From: Litoditis marina
Lineage: Eukaryota > Nematoda > Chromadorea > Rhabditida > Rhabditidae
NCBI GenBank assembly: GCA_964036275.1
Contig: OZ038434.1
Location: forward strand, 36,355,279 to 36,419,278
Direction of reading: 5' to 3'
Length of the DNA: 64,000 bases
The stretch's first letter is position 1; each line of letters begins with the position of its first letter. Made by a program: the position numbers and the translations under genes. The notes beneath the pieces were generated by a model. It searched no databases. It was not told the origin of the DNA and worked only from the letters and a program-made list of their open reading frames with translations. Shown in pieces: positions 1 through 12,300 of this stretch.

Positions 1-12
1 TACGGCAAACAT

Positions 13-430
13 ACCCCAGTAAAGTTGTCCGAATAGTCAAAAAAAAAACACGAAAAACGGACTCTTTTCACGTCGAAAACCAATTTTTTGTGTTTTAAGT
101 TTCACGTGTTTAACTCTGAAAACGGACTTTATTTTGTCGAATAGTCGGATCTTAATGGTATGTGACGGCGAACTTGACTTAATAGTCGAGAATTTCAACA
201 ACCGGGTTAAATGAAGCCACTAAAGTTGTCTAGCCAGAGAAAGCATACCCCAATAAATTTGTCCGAATAGCCAGAAAAAATCGAAAAACACGATGCTTTC
301 ACGCCGAAATGAGAAAATTTTGCTTATTTCTGATGAAAAATCATGTGCTTAAAGTTTCTCGTGTTTAAATCTGAAAACGGACTGCTTTTTGTGGTGTGTG
401 ACTGCAAGCTTGACTCAATAGCTGAAATTG
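13..430 (+). repeat. Dispersed repeat C (two tandem copies)
   Basis: Two adjacent copies (about 13-165 and 240-430) of a roughly 150-bp repeat marked by 'ccagtaaagttgtccgaata', runs of A, and 'gaaaacggact'. Related, diverged copies occur near 8110-8245, 11575-11760, 12800-12945, 29560-29715 and 30533-30690. No coding capacity. This is a dispersed non-autonomous family of unknown class. Confidence 0.7.
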
Positions 431-884
431 TCAACAACCGGGCTTACTCTCTGCCATACGTGGTCGAATTAGAATAGAGTTATGGGTTTCATGTAGAATT
501 CACCACGCAGTAGGCGGCATGGTTTTGTTTTTATCCTGTTTTTTTTTGAATTCCACCAATCTGACCTTTGTTTCTAACATACCAGCAATCAAGTTAAATG
601 AGTGAAATCGAGGAGAAAAGTTTTTATCATTTGTAACTGACGCTCGATTCTCCTATTCCTCACCTTTTTTGAATGCACGACTTCTACCTTTTTACAAGAA
701 ATGTTTGCGACTTCCTACCGACTGTATGCTGCCCTTGGGGACTCTTCATTTTTCAGTCTGCGACAGATACACCAAACAAAATATAGTTATCGATCGTGCG
801 TACTATACGTATCACACACAATCGATCATGCTTTGCTCTATATATTGGCCGCCAACAAAAAAATATGAAGAGACTCATACTGAG

Positions 885-1052
885 TGCGTATGCTAGAAGA
901 TCCCGGCACCTTCATCCCATTCTGCGTCTCACGCTATGCCTCATCATTTCTCGTCTCTTACATCTCGGCGGGATGGAAGAGGAGAAAAATAGCGTATGTT
1001 TGAGGAGACGCAGGATCGGATGAAGGTGCCGGGATCTTCTAGCATACGTACT
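885..1052. repeat. Inverted-repeat (foldback) element
   Basis: Two arms of about 45 nt are near-perfect reverse complements. The left arm contains 'gtatgctagaagatcccggc', and the same sequence reappears inverted at the right end; about 75 bp separate them. It would extrude as a long hairpin. This is a MITE-like or foldback element without visible target duplication. Confidence 0.7.
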
Positions 1053-1500
1053 CTGGTGTGTGGTTGTAACGAAGTTTGGTTCCTGTGTTGTGGGCATCCC
1101 TGTGGCCGTATTCACCAATCTACGCGAAGCAAATTTCTTCCGGAAGCGATTCTTTCCGAACCTAAATCAATCCACTTCTCTTGAAAACCGAACCAACCCT
1201 CATAAACAAGACACAGTCGACCAACATCGGGAATATTTAGGTGAATTGGTTTGGTTTTACCGTTGTTAGCCCTCTAAATTTGATTCGGTTTTTGAACGAA
1301 CCACCCGGATCGGGAAGAATCGGTTCGATTTTGTTTCAGAAAGAAATTCACACCTTTTTAGTGGTGAATACGGTCTCTTTTCCGCTTTTATCCTTCGCTT
1401 TTTTGTTCAGATCATCGTTCCGACCCCCGGCGACCGACTTGGAATTCCACTGCGAACGGAGAATATGGAGGAGAAACGGGTATACTATACTAGAAGTTAA

Positions 1501-1744
1501 TTTAAAGAAGGACGATTATGTGCTCCAATCGCGGCGCGTCAGTCCTTTAAACTGCAATTGAAAAATGTATTACAGTTTAAAGGACTGAAGCGTTGAGATT
1601 GGAGCACATAATCGTCATTCTTTAAAGAAGGACTATTATGTGGACCGATCCCGACGCTCCAGTCCTTCAAACTGCAATACATTATTCAATTACAGTTTAA
1701 AGGACCGATGATACGGGGGAGGTCCACATTATCGTCCTGCTTAA
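1501..1744. mobile_element. Two tandem copies of palindromic MITE B
   Basis: Two back-to-back copies of a palindromic element of about 120 bp with termini like 'ttaaagaaggacgattatgt'. The two arms are complementary, so each copy is one long hairpin. Nine copies were found in the window. Several are bounded by TTAA (clear at 16.68 and 55.1 kb), which suggests a piggyBac-type (TTAA-duplicating) non-autonomous family. Confidence 0.8.
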
Positions 1745-1861
1745 ACAGTCACGTAAATCTAGCATTTTAGGGAGGCATCATGCACTTTGCGATTGCACGT
1801 TTCTGAGTTCTGCTGTGTTTAACATGTTGCACGTGACTGTGCAATTGACCAATAGTATAAT
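1744..1861 (+). mobile_element. MITE A copy (5' end truncated)
   Basis: Copy of an approximately 135-bp family with ends like 'tatactagaagta' and 'gactaacagtata', and an inner 'gtgtttaacatgtttcacgt'. This copy abuts MITE B and lacks its first bases. Eight copies were found in the window. The bounding TA suggests a TA-targeting family. Confidence 0.75.
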
Positions 1862-2289
1862 CACAGTGCTTTCCCTCTTCCCTGCGTGCTTTACTCGTTC
1901 AGTCGGTGTTTTGTTTCGGGTGGTGCACCAATTTCGAGTTCACTGAATCTGAGCCTGCTGCCTATCGGGTCGAACTCGAAACCATACACTTTAAAATATT
2001 TAAAAACCTCTATTTTGAGTTGGAGTGTCTCACTTTTTTGTTGTTTGGCATTAACTAGATATACAGTATTGAGCCAGATTGGTGTAGTCTATTCGTCATT
2101 AGCTTATTTGTCACTGACATTATCCTGCTCCGACACCAGATGTGTTCATCCTTCTCACGTCTCACCCCACTGCATATACAGTATATTTGCTCTACTGTTC
2201 GAAACTTTTTCAAGTTTTGGGCCAATACGAATAAAGCGTCAACAACATCAACATCAAACCATTCCCCGCTGACATGGCCTCGCAGGCGG

Positions 2290-2580
2290 TTTACACATGC
2301 AACCAGGTTGCATGCAACCAAAATGCAACCGGGTTGCATGTGTTAAGAAAATTTGGTTGCTATCCAAATGCAACCGGGTTGCTTTTGTTTGCTTTTCAAA
2401 TGCAACCAAACACTCAATTTTTGGACATTTTCCTGTTTTTACTGCAATTTAGTTGCTTTTGGTTTCATTTGGAAAGCAACCAAAAGCAACCAGGTTGCAT
2501 TTGGAAAGCAACCGAACTGTCTTTACACATGCAACCCGGTTGCATTTTGGTTGCATGCAACCCGGTTGCTTGTGTAATTG
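2290..2580. repeat. Word repeat of gcaacc/ggttgc
   Basis: About 290 bp built of the near-palindromic word 'gcaaccgggttgc' and variants, on both strands, interspersed with short A/T spacers. It opens reading frames on both strands that are artefacts of the repetition. Not a clean tandem repeat; the word recurs at irregular spacing. Confidence 0.8.
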
Positions 2581-2644
2581 GCCAATAGCAACGGGGTACC
2601 ATAGGGCAACATACACTGTATAGGCTCGCTTCTAGGGTTGTTAA

Positions 2645-3155
2645 AGCCAAACTCGAATTTCGAAAAAACTCGAAATTTCGAGTTTCGAGTTCGACTCGAA
2701 ACTCGAAATCTCCAGAACTCGAGTAACTCGAAACTCGAAAAACTCGGTATTTCTCCAAACTCGAAAAACTCGAAATTTTTGAAACTCGAAAAGTTCGAGT
2801 TTGGCCTCGGCCCAAGTCAGAAATAATGGACGAATGAGCGTTTCAGAGCACTTTTTTTGTTGTTTCCAACATGAAATGCTTTTTTTTTGACGATTCTCGC
2901 ATAATCATGTGAAATAAATGAGAATTTCTCAAAAAATTCTTATTTGTTTAGCTCGATAAAATCCTAAAACTTAACGACCAAACTCGAAAATCGAGTTTTC
3001 GAGTTCAACTCGAAACTCGAAAACTCGTTTTTTTTTGAAACGCTGAAAACTCGAACTCGAAAAACTCGAAATTCCCAAAACTCGAATAACTCGAAACTCG
3101 AAAAACTCGTTTTTCCCAAAACTCGAAAAACTCGAAATTTCAAACTCGATTAACA
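2645..3155. repeat. Word repeat of actcgaaa/tttcgagt
   Basis: Two islands (2645-2815 and 2975-3155) built of 'actcgaaa' and its complement at irregular spacing, separated by about 160 bp of ordinary sequence. The outer ends are mutually complementary ('ggttgttaa' and 'ttaacaacc'), so the whole block may be one foldback element. Confidence 0.75.
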
Positions 3156-3362
3156 ACCCTACTCGCTTCAGTAGTCAATTACATTCTTACAGTAATCATG
3201 ATGTAGTCAACAGGAAATGGCCGAACTTTTTTGTAGCTAGGCTTGTATATGGCTACCTGAGGTATCCAGAAAAATGGTTACTATGTTACCGAAAACCGAT
3301 TAGGTTACCAAAAACCCGCTTAGATATCTATTTATTTTAATTCTTTACAAACCTATTTTCAG

Positions 3363-6300
3363 ATGCGCATCGAGACGTTCACGGAGGCTGCCGTTCCTTC
3401 AAATGTTCCCCCGCAGAACCCGGATCACCTTTGGGACGATTCGCACGTCGACAATGGTAGCGAACGTTGTGATATTCCTGTTGTCAGACAGTGTGTAGAA
3501 CAGTGGTCGTATTCACATTTCCCTGGGAAGCTTGAATATCGGTCTTTATCAATTGTAACCGGCGTCAAATGTACTGATGATGTAACCGCCAAATGTCAAT
3601 TATACATTGTTACATTTAGGGTCGGTTACCAATGCGCAATGCCCTGAAAAAGAGATAAGGCACAAAATAAAATAGTCCGAAATAGTGGTGAATATGGCCA
3701 CAAAATATGATGTTTGCTAGGAACCAAATCGTTCACTAGATAATAGGGTTTCCTGTTCAACAGCAGCTATTTTTGTTCTTGAGTTTTAAAAATTAATTAG
3801 TGTTATTCGGGAATCATTTACAAACGACTCCAGTTTATCAGTATTATGTGTTAAAAATTGTACGCACAGAGTCGCCAGCAAGTATTGCGATAATCTTATG
3901 TAATAATCAGCCAATTCGGCTCAAATGTGAAGTCGATTATGTGTTTAGTCACCTTGATGTTTATCATCGTTTTTCCCATCACATTACACTAAAACTACGC
4001 GATGATGGACAACCAATGATTAGTGAAATGGTGCTGATTAGATGTTTTTTTTTAGTATTTTGATATGATAACTCTCTCGAAATAGATTTAAATTGTTAAT
4101 TCATTGTTGTATGATGATGTGTCTTTTCTCATTTCCGGCTCGTCTTTAGTTTCCCGCAAAAAGCATGTTCAAATTTCGAAGATACGCAGCCAAATTTGTG
4201 ATTGGGGCGCGTTTCAGAACTTTTCATTGTGGTTTAAAAAAATTCAGAAATAGCCTAAAAATACGTAATCTAGATTTTTATAAGTGAATTTGTCTCTTTA
4301 AAGTTGCTAATTTTAGTGGGACATAACCCCGAAGATTCAGACGGGTTCAAATCGAACGTTGTGACTGTTCAAGGAGAGGTTTGTTCATTTTACTCGTTTT
4401 TTTCTGATGAGGAGATACCGATATTTCGGCCAACAACAAAAGTAACGGTGAACAAAAGTAACGGGGTAGTAACGGAGTACAAAAGTAACGGAGTTTTACA
4501 AAAGTAACGGACCATCTAAGAAATTTTTTTCAAAGTCAGCTGGCTGAAGTACGACCAAGAGTGCGGAAATTGTTCCTAAACACATTCACATTGAAATGTT
4601 GCTATCAACGCGTTTTCACGCTATGAACGCCTAGCTCACAAACATGATAATAAAACCACGTTTTTTTGTAAAATTCCGTTACTTTTGTAAAACTCCGTTA
4701 CTTTTGTACTCCGTTACTACCCCGTTACTTTTGTTCACCGTTACTTTTGTTGTTCACCCGATATTTCCAGTGTTTCAACTATTGTCTAGGTTTTCAGTAA
4801 CCTGAAAGCTCTTGTCTTCAACGTGTTAGTCGCCGAAATTAGGAGTTATTGTCAAACTCAGATGCAAAATCATCAAAATTTACGTACTTCAGTCTAAAAA
4901 CCGAAAAAAAAACCTTTTTTGTCGAATATATTTTTTATGTTTTTCTGTTGTTTGTCTTTACCCCTCGTCTTCCAGTCGTCTCCCTTAACCCCCGTTTCTT
5001 TCGCTATTTTGCTGTCTGCAGGTGCCACTCGTGATGCAGAATAGCCGTGCTCGCCCCCAGATGCCCAACGAAGTTCATCCGCTGCACCTTCAGGAGAGAC
5101 AGCGGGAGGCCGAACTACATCATCAGAGAAAAAGGGAGCAGGAGGAGCAAAAGGAGAGGGAGAGACTGGCTGTACGTTTTGGATCAATTGGAACAACATC
5201 CCCCCACCCTCCAAAGCTGCGACTTTGTTGAATTCTACTTTTCGCGTAGTTAACCTCTATGTACCGTGCAGACTACCCTTGTTTTGCATACTGACCGATG
5301 CTCACTTTTGCTTAGAATATAATATATTGGCGTTGTGTATGTCCAGCTTTACCTGTGTACATGTACTGTCGTGTTTGTGTTTATCAGTCGTACGTAAACT
5401 AGTTCTATATCAGGGCGGAAATGAGAATCACGCGGAAGTAAGCATTTGCAACTAAAGACAATGAAATAATTCTATTTCGTCACGAATCAAGATTTCATAA
5501 AAGAAAATAACTGATTTTACGTATGTTTTCAGGCGGCTTGAGAGAAATCCGCACGATTGTAACTAGTGTTGGTGTTTTTCAGTGGAAGTCACCTAAAATC
5601 TAGAAAAAAAAGTCACCTAAAATCTCCCTATGTACACTTATTTCATTTTTATTTTGTTTTTGTAGTGTTTGTGTTGTAACTATTGTTGGTGTTATTTTCA
5701 CATTTTCAGTTGAAGTCAGGCGGCCTAGAAGGAAACCGCACGGTTGACATGTTTGGTGGTGGTGGTGGCCGAAACCCCGCCTCTTTTGGTGGTGGATTTG
5801 GTGGTCCGGTCCAGGCTCCACTTGCTCACACACGTGGAACACGTGTATGTTTTTTATTGTTACCTGTTCTCACATTCCAATAACGTCAAAGTTATCTGTT
5901 TTCATATAAAATTTTAGAATAAGAGCGCCATTTTAGCTATACTTTCATAATTTCCAATGTACAATCACGTAGTTTTACTCTAATAATAGTAATGCCGCCT
6001 GGCCTTTTTTGGAGTTCAGTTGTTCAGTCAGACTTTGAATAACCTAACTAGTATGATAACTTTCTCATATCTCCGATTCCTTAACAAATCTATTACAGCC
6101 GACTACGTTCGATAGCAATCCGTTCAAGAAGGTACAACAGGTTGGTACTTTTCTAGACATTGTTTTGATGCAAACACCGCCAAGGGTCTCTCATTTTTTC
6201 AAAACTCTCGCGACCCCTCCGTGTTTTCTCGTGTCGTGACCCCCCAAAACGGCGACATTCAACAATTTTTCGTGAGATTATAGCTGATTTTGTATGAAAT

Positions 6301-9300
6301 TTGTTAGTTTACAGCTCGGGATCCCTACTTTTTTATGAGGATTTGTTCGCGACTCCCCCTTTTATGAGGGGCCTTGGCGGTGTATGTTTGATGCCATGTG
6401 CACATTATAAATAATTACAGTGACACTTTGTATGAGTCTCACACAGGGCCGCGGTGAACTTTGGACCAGTTTACTTTTGACGAGCAACAGTTTCTCGTAA
6501 AAGTCGGGGGTCCAACTCCTAACTGTCAAAGCGACCGAGTTGTGAAACTCAGGTCTATCTAGTTAGTTTGAAGGCAGATTCAAACACGAGATTTCACGTC
6601 ACGTTTCACGTTTTCTAGAGACGAAAAATTATTTTGTGGTAAAAAGGTGTGTGTGCCAAATAATTGAACCTTGAACTTTCATATTTCATACCAAATTAAA
6701 AATTCATAGATACTCCTCTTTTTATTTATTTTTTCTTGTCCAGCCCCAGCAAGCTCGTCCGGTTCCCTACCGTGAGGAGCAGCAGCCAATTCAGCGGAAC
6801 TACGATGAAGAGGAGGCCCGTCGTGTGCAGGACAAGTTGGTGTTGGAGCAGCAGCGGCGTCAGGCGGAGGAGAACGAGTTGAGAAGGCAGCAGCACCTGC
6901 TATACAGGTATAGCCTTATTGATTTTGCATCAAATTAAAGTAGACTGTAGATGTAGACACATTTTCTTGATTTTTTGGCAAAAATGAAGCGTGTTCGGTC
7001 GTTTTCTGATGATTATGACCTCTTACCGGAGTACGAATAAGGCAGATGTTGCTACAAAGGTGCCTTCAGTTTGCCTTCGAATACCTTCAAAGCTTCAAAC
7101 ATGGTAGATGGGAATATTAATGCTTTTGTATCACATTAGACCAAATTTTCTCGTTTCACCTCCAAATATCGTAATTTCTTATTAATGGTCACGTTTTCTA
7201 TGTAACTTTTTCGAAGGTTAAAGAAGGACGATTATGTAGACCATCCCCAACGCTTTGATCCTTTAAACTGCAATATCTTTTTCAGTTGCAGTTTAAAGGA
7301 CCGATGCGTCGGGATTGGTCCACATAGTCGTCTTCCTTTACGCATTTGTATTTACAGAAATGCCTCTAACTTGCTTTATTGCAAACTAAATTTATTGTGT
7401 TAATAGAAATTTCTTTCATTAATTTTTATTTGAAAACATTATAATTTGTATTTCCAGAAATGCCTCTAACGAGCAGACGGACTGGGATCGTCAACCGGCT
7501 GGTAGTGTGGAGGCCAATGGAAATGGAGGATATTATACCTCTGACAGAGAGAGAGACAGAGAACGATATGAGTGAGTTGGGAGGTTGGGACCAACATTTC
7601 GGCCATCCCTGGTTGGGAAGAGTCTGCACCGCCAAGGGTCTCTCATTTTTTTTAAACTTCCCGATATCCCCTTGTTTTTGAGTCGCCACCTCTCCAAAGT
7701 AGTTCAAAACTGCGATTTACCAATTTAGGGTCGGCGAAACTATAGAGTGCCCCATGCCATGGATAAATTGATTTTATACATCATATAACTTATGAATTCT
7801 GATATGCAAACTATTTATTAGTTTTGATTTGTGTATTGCAGGTCGTCTGTTGCTGCTGCCCCGCCACTCCCGGTAGCCAGCTCGCGACTAGTCGATGCAC
7901 ACCACAAGGAGATCGTCGACTTTGAGCGACCGCCCAGCGCATTCTCTCAGTCAGTTTCCGTATTCCGTTTGTGCCTGTATTCGTTGTTAGCAGGAGGCAG
8001 ACACCAGTGGCCGGAAGGTAGAGCACGAAAATAGTGTGCTGGTGCGGAGGGTCCAGAGGCGCGAGAAGCTTTTTTTAAAAAAGCTTTCCAAAACATCGGC
8101 CATGTTTAGGTCCGACAACTCGATGTTCAGGTTGAAACAAGTGAATATTGATGTTTTGCATTAGAAATAGACACATTTTCTCGTTATCGGCAAGAAAGTA
8201 GCCCGTTTTTTGATTTTTTCAGTCTTTCGGACAACTCTACTGAGGTAAGGTTGTTGGTCGTCAGAAGCTAAGCAGTATGTCTATGCATACTCCAGTCTAA
8301 AATCGAGTTCTGTCATGGCCCATATCGCGTTGCTTCTTGTAGGACAGTAGTGACCAGACCTTGTGTTTTGTTTTTTCGAGGTGTCGGTATATGCTGGTAT
8401 ATGCACTTGTAACACAACACATCTCTATAATTAGAATGTTTGATTTAACCTTATTTTCACGATAATACTCACTCTTCCTCGTTTCTAATATCTATGAATG
8501 TTCAGTGTGGCGCCTGATGACCACTCGCTTCACCGAGGAGTTCCGCCTCGTCGGGATGAATACAGTAGGGAACAGCAGCCATATGGCAACGATGGACGGT
8601 TCAACAGGTAACCATCATACCTACCTGTATAACAGTATAACGTCTAAACACTCAATATGTTATACTTTAGATCACATGATTCAATAAGTATTCTTATGCG
8701 TATTCTTATAGTCTATTTCTATCCCAGGTGGATGAGAAATGAGATGCGTCAGTAAGGATGCAGTAATGTAGCCGTATTCTGATTTCATCTCATTTGATCT
8801 CTTTCTGTTTATTTAATTTTCCCTTTTTGCAGAAGCAGAACATCGGGGACCCGTTCGGGAGGCACTAGTGCCTATCAGCAGCCGCCGCAGCCGCGCGGTA
8901 CGCCCCCAGTCTCTCTCTACGACGATCGTCAAATCAACCAATAGTGGGTTATATAGTTTTCAAAGACAGGGCGACTTTTCTGATGAGAGAGAGTGTGCAG
9001 GTCATGGAGACGCAGAGGTCTGCGGCCTCATTGATTTCCGTGCTTGCTCGCCTTTTGCATCAAAACAAGCCAATGATCCTCACATTGGCATAAAGGGAGT
9101 CCGTTGGCCCACAGAAGTTGATTGAAAATCGATTTGACTTTGATGGACCATTAGTTCACATGTTTTTCTTAAGAGTTGGATTTTGAATCATCCAGGTTTG
9201 TAGTTTGATTACCCAACTGAAACGGGCTTAGGACTATTAGCCACAGTTTAGCCACAACTTGGCTCTCGATGGCCGTCGGAGATAATTGGGGTCACAGATA

Positions 9301-12300
9301 GCCACCAAGTGCCCGGTAATGAACTTACGAGACCGATAAGCTTGAAACTGTTGAAATCATATTATGTTGTGGGTGCACTTAATTTTGAACAAAATATATC
9401 ATTGAAATCAAAAAGTAAAGAGGAATTACAATAAATGGTATACTACGTTCTCTGAATGTCTTGAGATAGTTTAAAGTTAGTTTCAGAATCAATTATTTTA
9501 TTTCCTGGTAATTGTTATCAGTTATTCATGATGGACGTCTTTGCGTGCGCCAAACCTTCGGTAACTGATTGTGATGAGTAGCGTGATAATTGTGGCACAT
9601 TTGGACGTTAGTGTAAGTTGATCAAGCCGTGGCGGGCTCTTGGAAGAATAATCATTCATTCAGCACAATCGCTCGATATTTATTCTTTACACTCACCACA
9701 ACTACTCTTTCATTCCGTAGCTTGCTATTTTTCATGCCCAAACACAGAGAAACGCTGCTATATTTATCAAAGTCTCTTACATCTTGGTTTTCGTACAAGA
9801 TTCCGTGTACATAATGAGGAAGAATCATGTTCTATGGAGGTTCATCCTAGTTATTCGCTCATAAGATGTAGTTTTGAATTTGTTTCAAAAATAGACGGTG
9901 AAAAGTTGTAGTTTTCTTTTTACTAGTCAGACGAATACTTGAATGTGATAACCAGTTACAATCCACTCATTCAAACTTCGCATCTCAAAGCAGTCTTTAA
10001 CATTTAGAACATGAGAACACAAAACATGAGATTTTTCTATTTTGCATGTAATTCAATTGCAATGTGTAATTCATACTTTGCCTTTTTTAATTCCGAAATT
10101 CTAGCATACGTTGAACTCTGTCTCTCAATACATACTTTAAATTAGAAATCATCCTCATTCTGCATGCTTGAATGAGTAATGAAAATAATAATTTACATAC
10201 TTTCATTTAACGTTCTTGTTCTTCTTTCTTGTTGCCTCGATTTGACGACATTTCTAGCCATATTTCTAATAGGGCTGTACATAACATTTTACCCTTTTGT
10301 TATACCCATGTATACTGTTAGTCAATTGCACAGTCACGTGAAACATGTTGAACACAGCAAAACTCAGAAACGTGCAATGACAAAGTTCACACTTCCTCAT
10401 TAGAATGCTATCTTCACGTGACTATTCGATTTACTTCTAGTATACCATTTGTATGGTACAACTAAAGAGTAACAATGTTATATATCTACATCTACATATT
10501 TGTTGCCAGATTTCATGATTTTCTTACTAATGAAACTATTGCAATTAATTTTTTACAATCATTCAAAAGTATATTTCGGAGTCTACCCTACGAACAAACT
10601 CGCCTGACATTTTCCATTCAAATGATACATTGCTCATCGAATTTGGTCGAGATTCAATTTTTGGCGTCTATTGAAGTTATTCTTGCAAGGCGGGGAGATT
10701 CAAACTTCAAAAAGCTACCGCAGTTATAAGAAGCTTGCGACGCATGACCCTTCCCTATCCCTAGGTGCCATTCTGGTGCTCGTCTATTCCAATGCACGGT
10801 GTAATTAAAAAGTTGTGGCTAATAGTCCGGGATCCAACTGAAACACCTGATTCCCACCCAATCGATCTCTCGGGACGACAGATTCGCCTTACGTACGATT
10901 GGCATAGATTATTTGCTAAGCCAAAGATTAAAAAGAAACGTATTAAAACAGAAATGAAGGATTATATAGAAAAATTGGTTTTCAGCAGTAGCAACACCGT
11001 CTCACGTGCCGACTCGCTGCCCTACCACTCAATGGATGCTCGCTCATCGGAACATGTCAGAGTCAGACAAGCAGAGTAAGTGTGAGATGCCCCTCCTGAA
11101 GTTCACGTGGGCCTCTTCTAGTGTTCTGGCTGTTCAGCAAACGTTGCCTATCTATGATCATTATCTGTGGACGCTGGACGAAAAGGTCTCAAAAAACTGT
11201 TGATAAATCGCCTGAGAGCCGAGAATGTCAGTGAGTCAGTGTCTAACTGTAAAAGAGAGTTGCTATACTAGAAGTACAGTGAATAGTCACGTAAAGTTAG
11301 CATACTTAATGAGAAATCGTGCACTTTGTCATTGCACTTTTCCGAGTTTTGCTGTGTTTAACATGTTTCACGTGACTGTTCAGTTGACTAACAGTATATT
11401 TATAATTGGGTGTTATTTGCAGTGGCAATATTGTGTCGTGTGACGACCAGCCGCCCTACCAGTCTACCTATTCGGCGGTCCCACGAGATCCGCCGCCGCC
11501 CCAACTGGGATCTGTGAGATCTGGGTTCGTTTCAGTTTTTCATTCTCTCATTTTAGTATTTTTAATCTTCTAGACCTCAGTAAAGTTGTCCGAATAGCCA
11601 GAAATATTTGTGAAACGGACGGGCTACTTTTTCACTGAAATCAAGAAGATTCGTCTATTTTTGATGAAAGTCATTGATTTTCATGGGTTTCCATTTGAAA
11701 ATGAACTACATTCGGTCGACTAGACGGCTCTTAGATCTTACTGGTCTATGGTTTTAGTTTCTCATCCTCTTAGATTAATATTGTTCATCATCTAGACTTC
11801 TAGTAGAGTAGAGCATATCCAAATATATTCCCAAAACGGACTTCCTTTTGGCAAATATCGGGTAAATTGGCATATTTTTGAAACGAGATCATTAATGTTT
11901 CTTTCACGAACCTTGAGAAGAAACAGGTCTCTCATTTTCATTGAGTACTAGTCACACCTTATTTTTATGTGAATATTCTACTTGTGAAATAATTTGGGAA
12001 TTGCTCGCTTAGTCAGTACAATGTCTATACAGTAGGTTAATTACAATAGTAAAAATATGTTGTCTGGCTTGGCTAGTAGGCTTGCTTCAGCCTTCACATG
12101 CGGTATACGATTTAAATAATAATAATAATAGAGTGATTAATTACAAATTATTATGATTATATTATTTAAATAACTAAATTATATCCTCATTCAGAGCTCA
12201 TGATCCGTACCAGGTGCATGCCTATACTCAGTCGGAGGCCATAGACGTTATTCTGGAGGAGCTGGATGTGGTCACCAGTGTGAGTTTGAACTTTTGAACT

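Larger units (their letters stand above)
1..3362. other. Repeat-rich intergenic region, no gene seen
   Basis: No convincing exon was found upstream of the first gene. Short open frames here coincide with low-complexity or palindromic DNA. The stretch holds the dispersed, inverted and word repeats listed separately. A region at about 1058-1480 reads as weakly coding-like but has no recognisable family and no splice context, so it is left unassigned. Confidence 0.6.
8944..11422 (+). other. Long intron 12 of the first gene with coding-like fragments
   Basis: The 2.5-kb intron contains two MITE A copies and, between about 10514 and 11079, two coding-like stretches of unknown family. The first (10514-10727) follows a plausible acceptor 'ttgttgccag'. 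The second (10765-11079) follows 'tccctag' and has a basic KPKIKKKRIK run. A stop and frame change separate them. They may be a decayed nested gene or an element remnant. Neither fits the phase of the surrounding gene. Around 9000-9090 a repeat related to 13225-13320 is seen. Confidence 0.5.

Noticed and set aside
2055..2588. Overlapping ORFs on both strands
   Set aside because: Open frames are produced by the gcaacc word repeat.
8110..8245. Possible exon with a good acceptor at about 8222 and donor gtaagg
   Set aside because: It is a copy of dispersed repeat C and has a stop in the frame required by the gene.
9618..9911. ORF of 97 codons in intron 12 of the first gene
   Set aside because: Overlapping frames, no family, no splice support.
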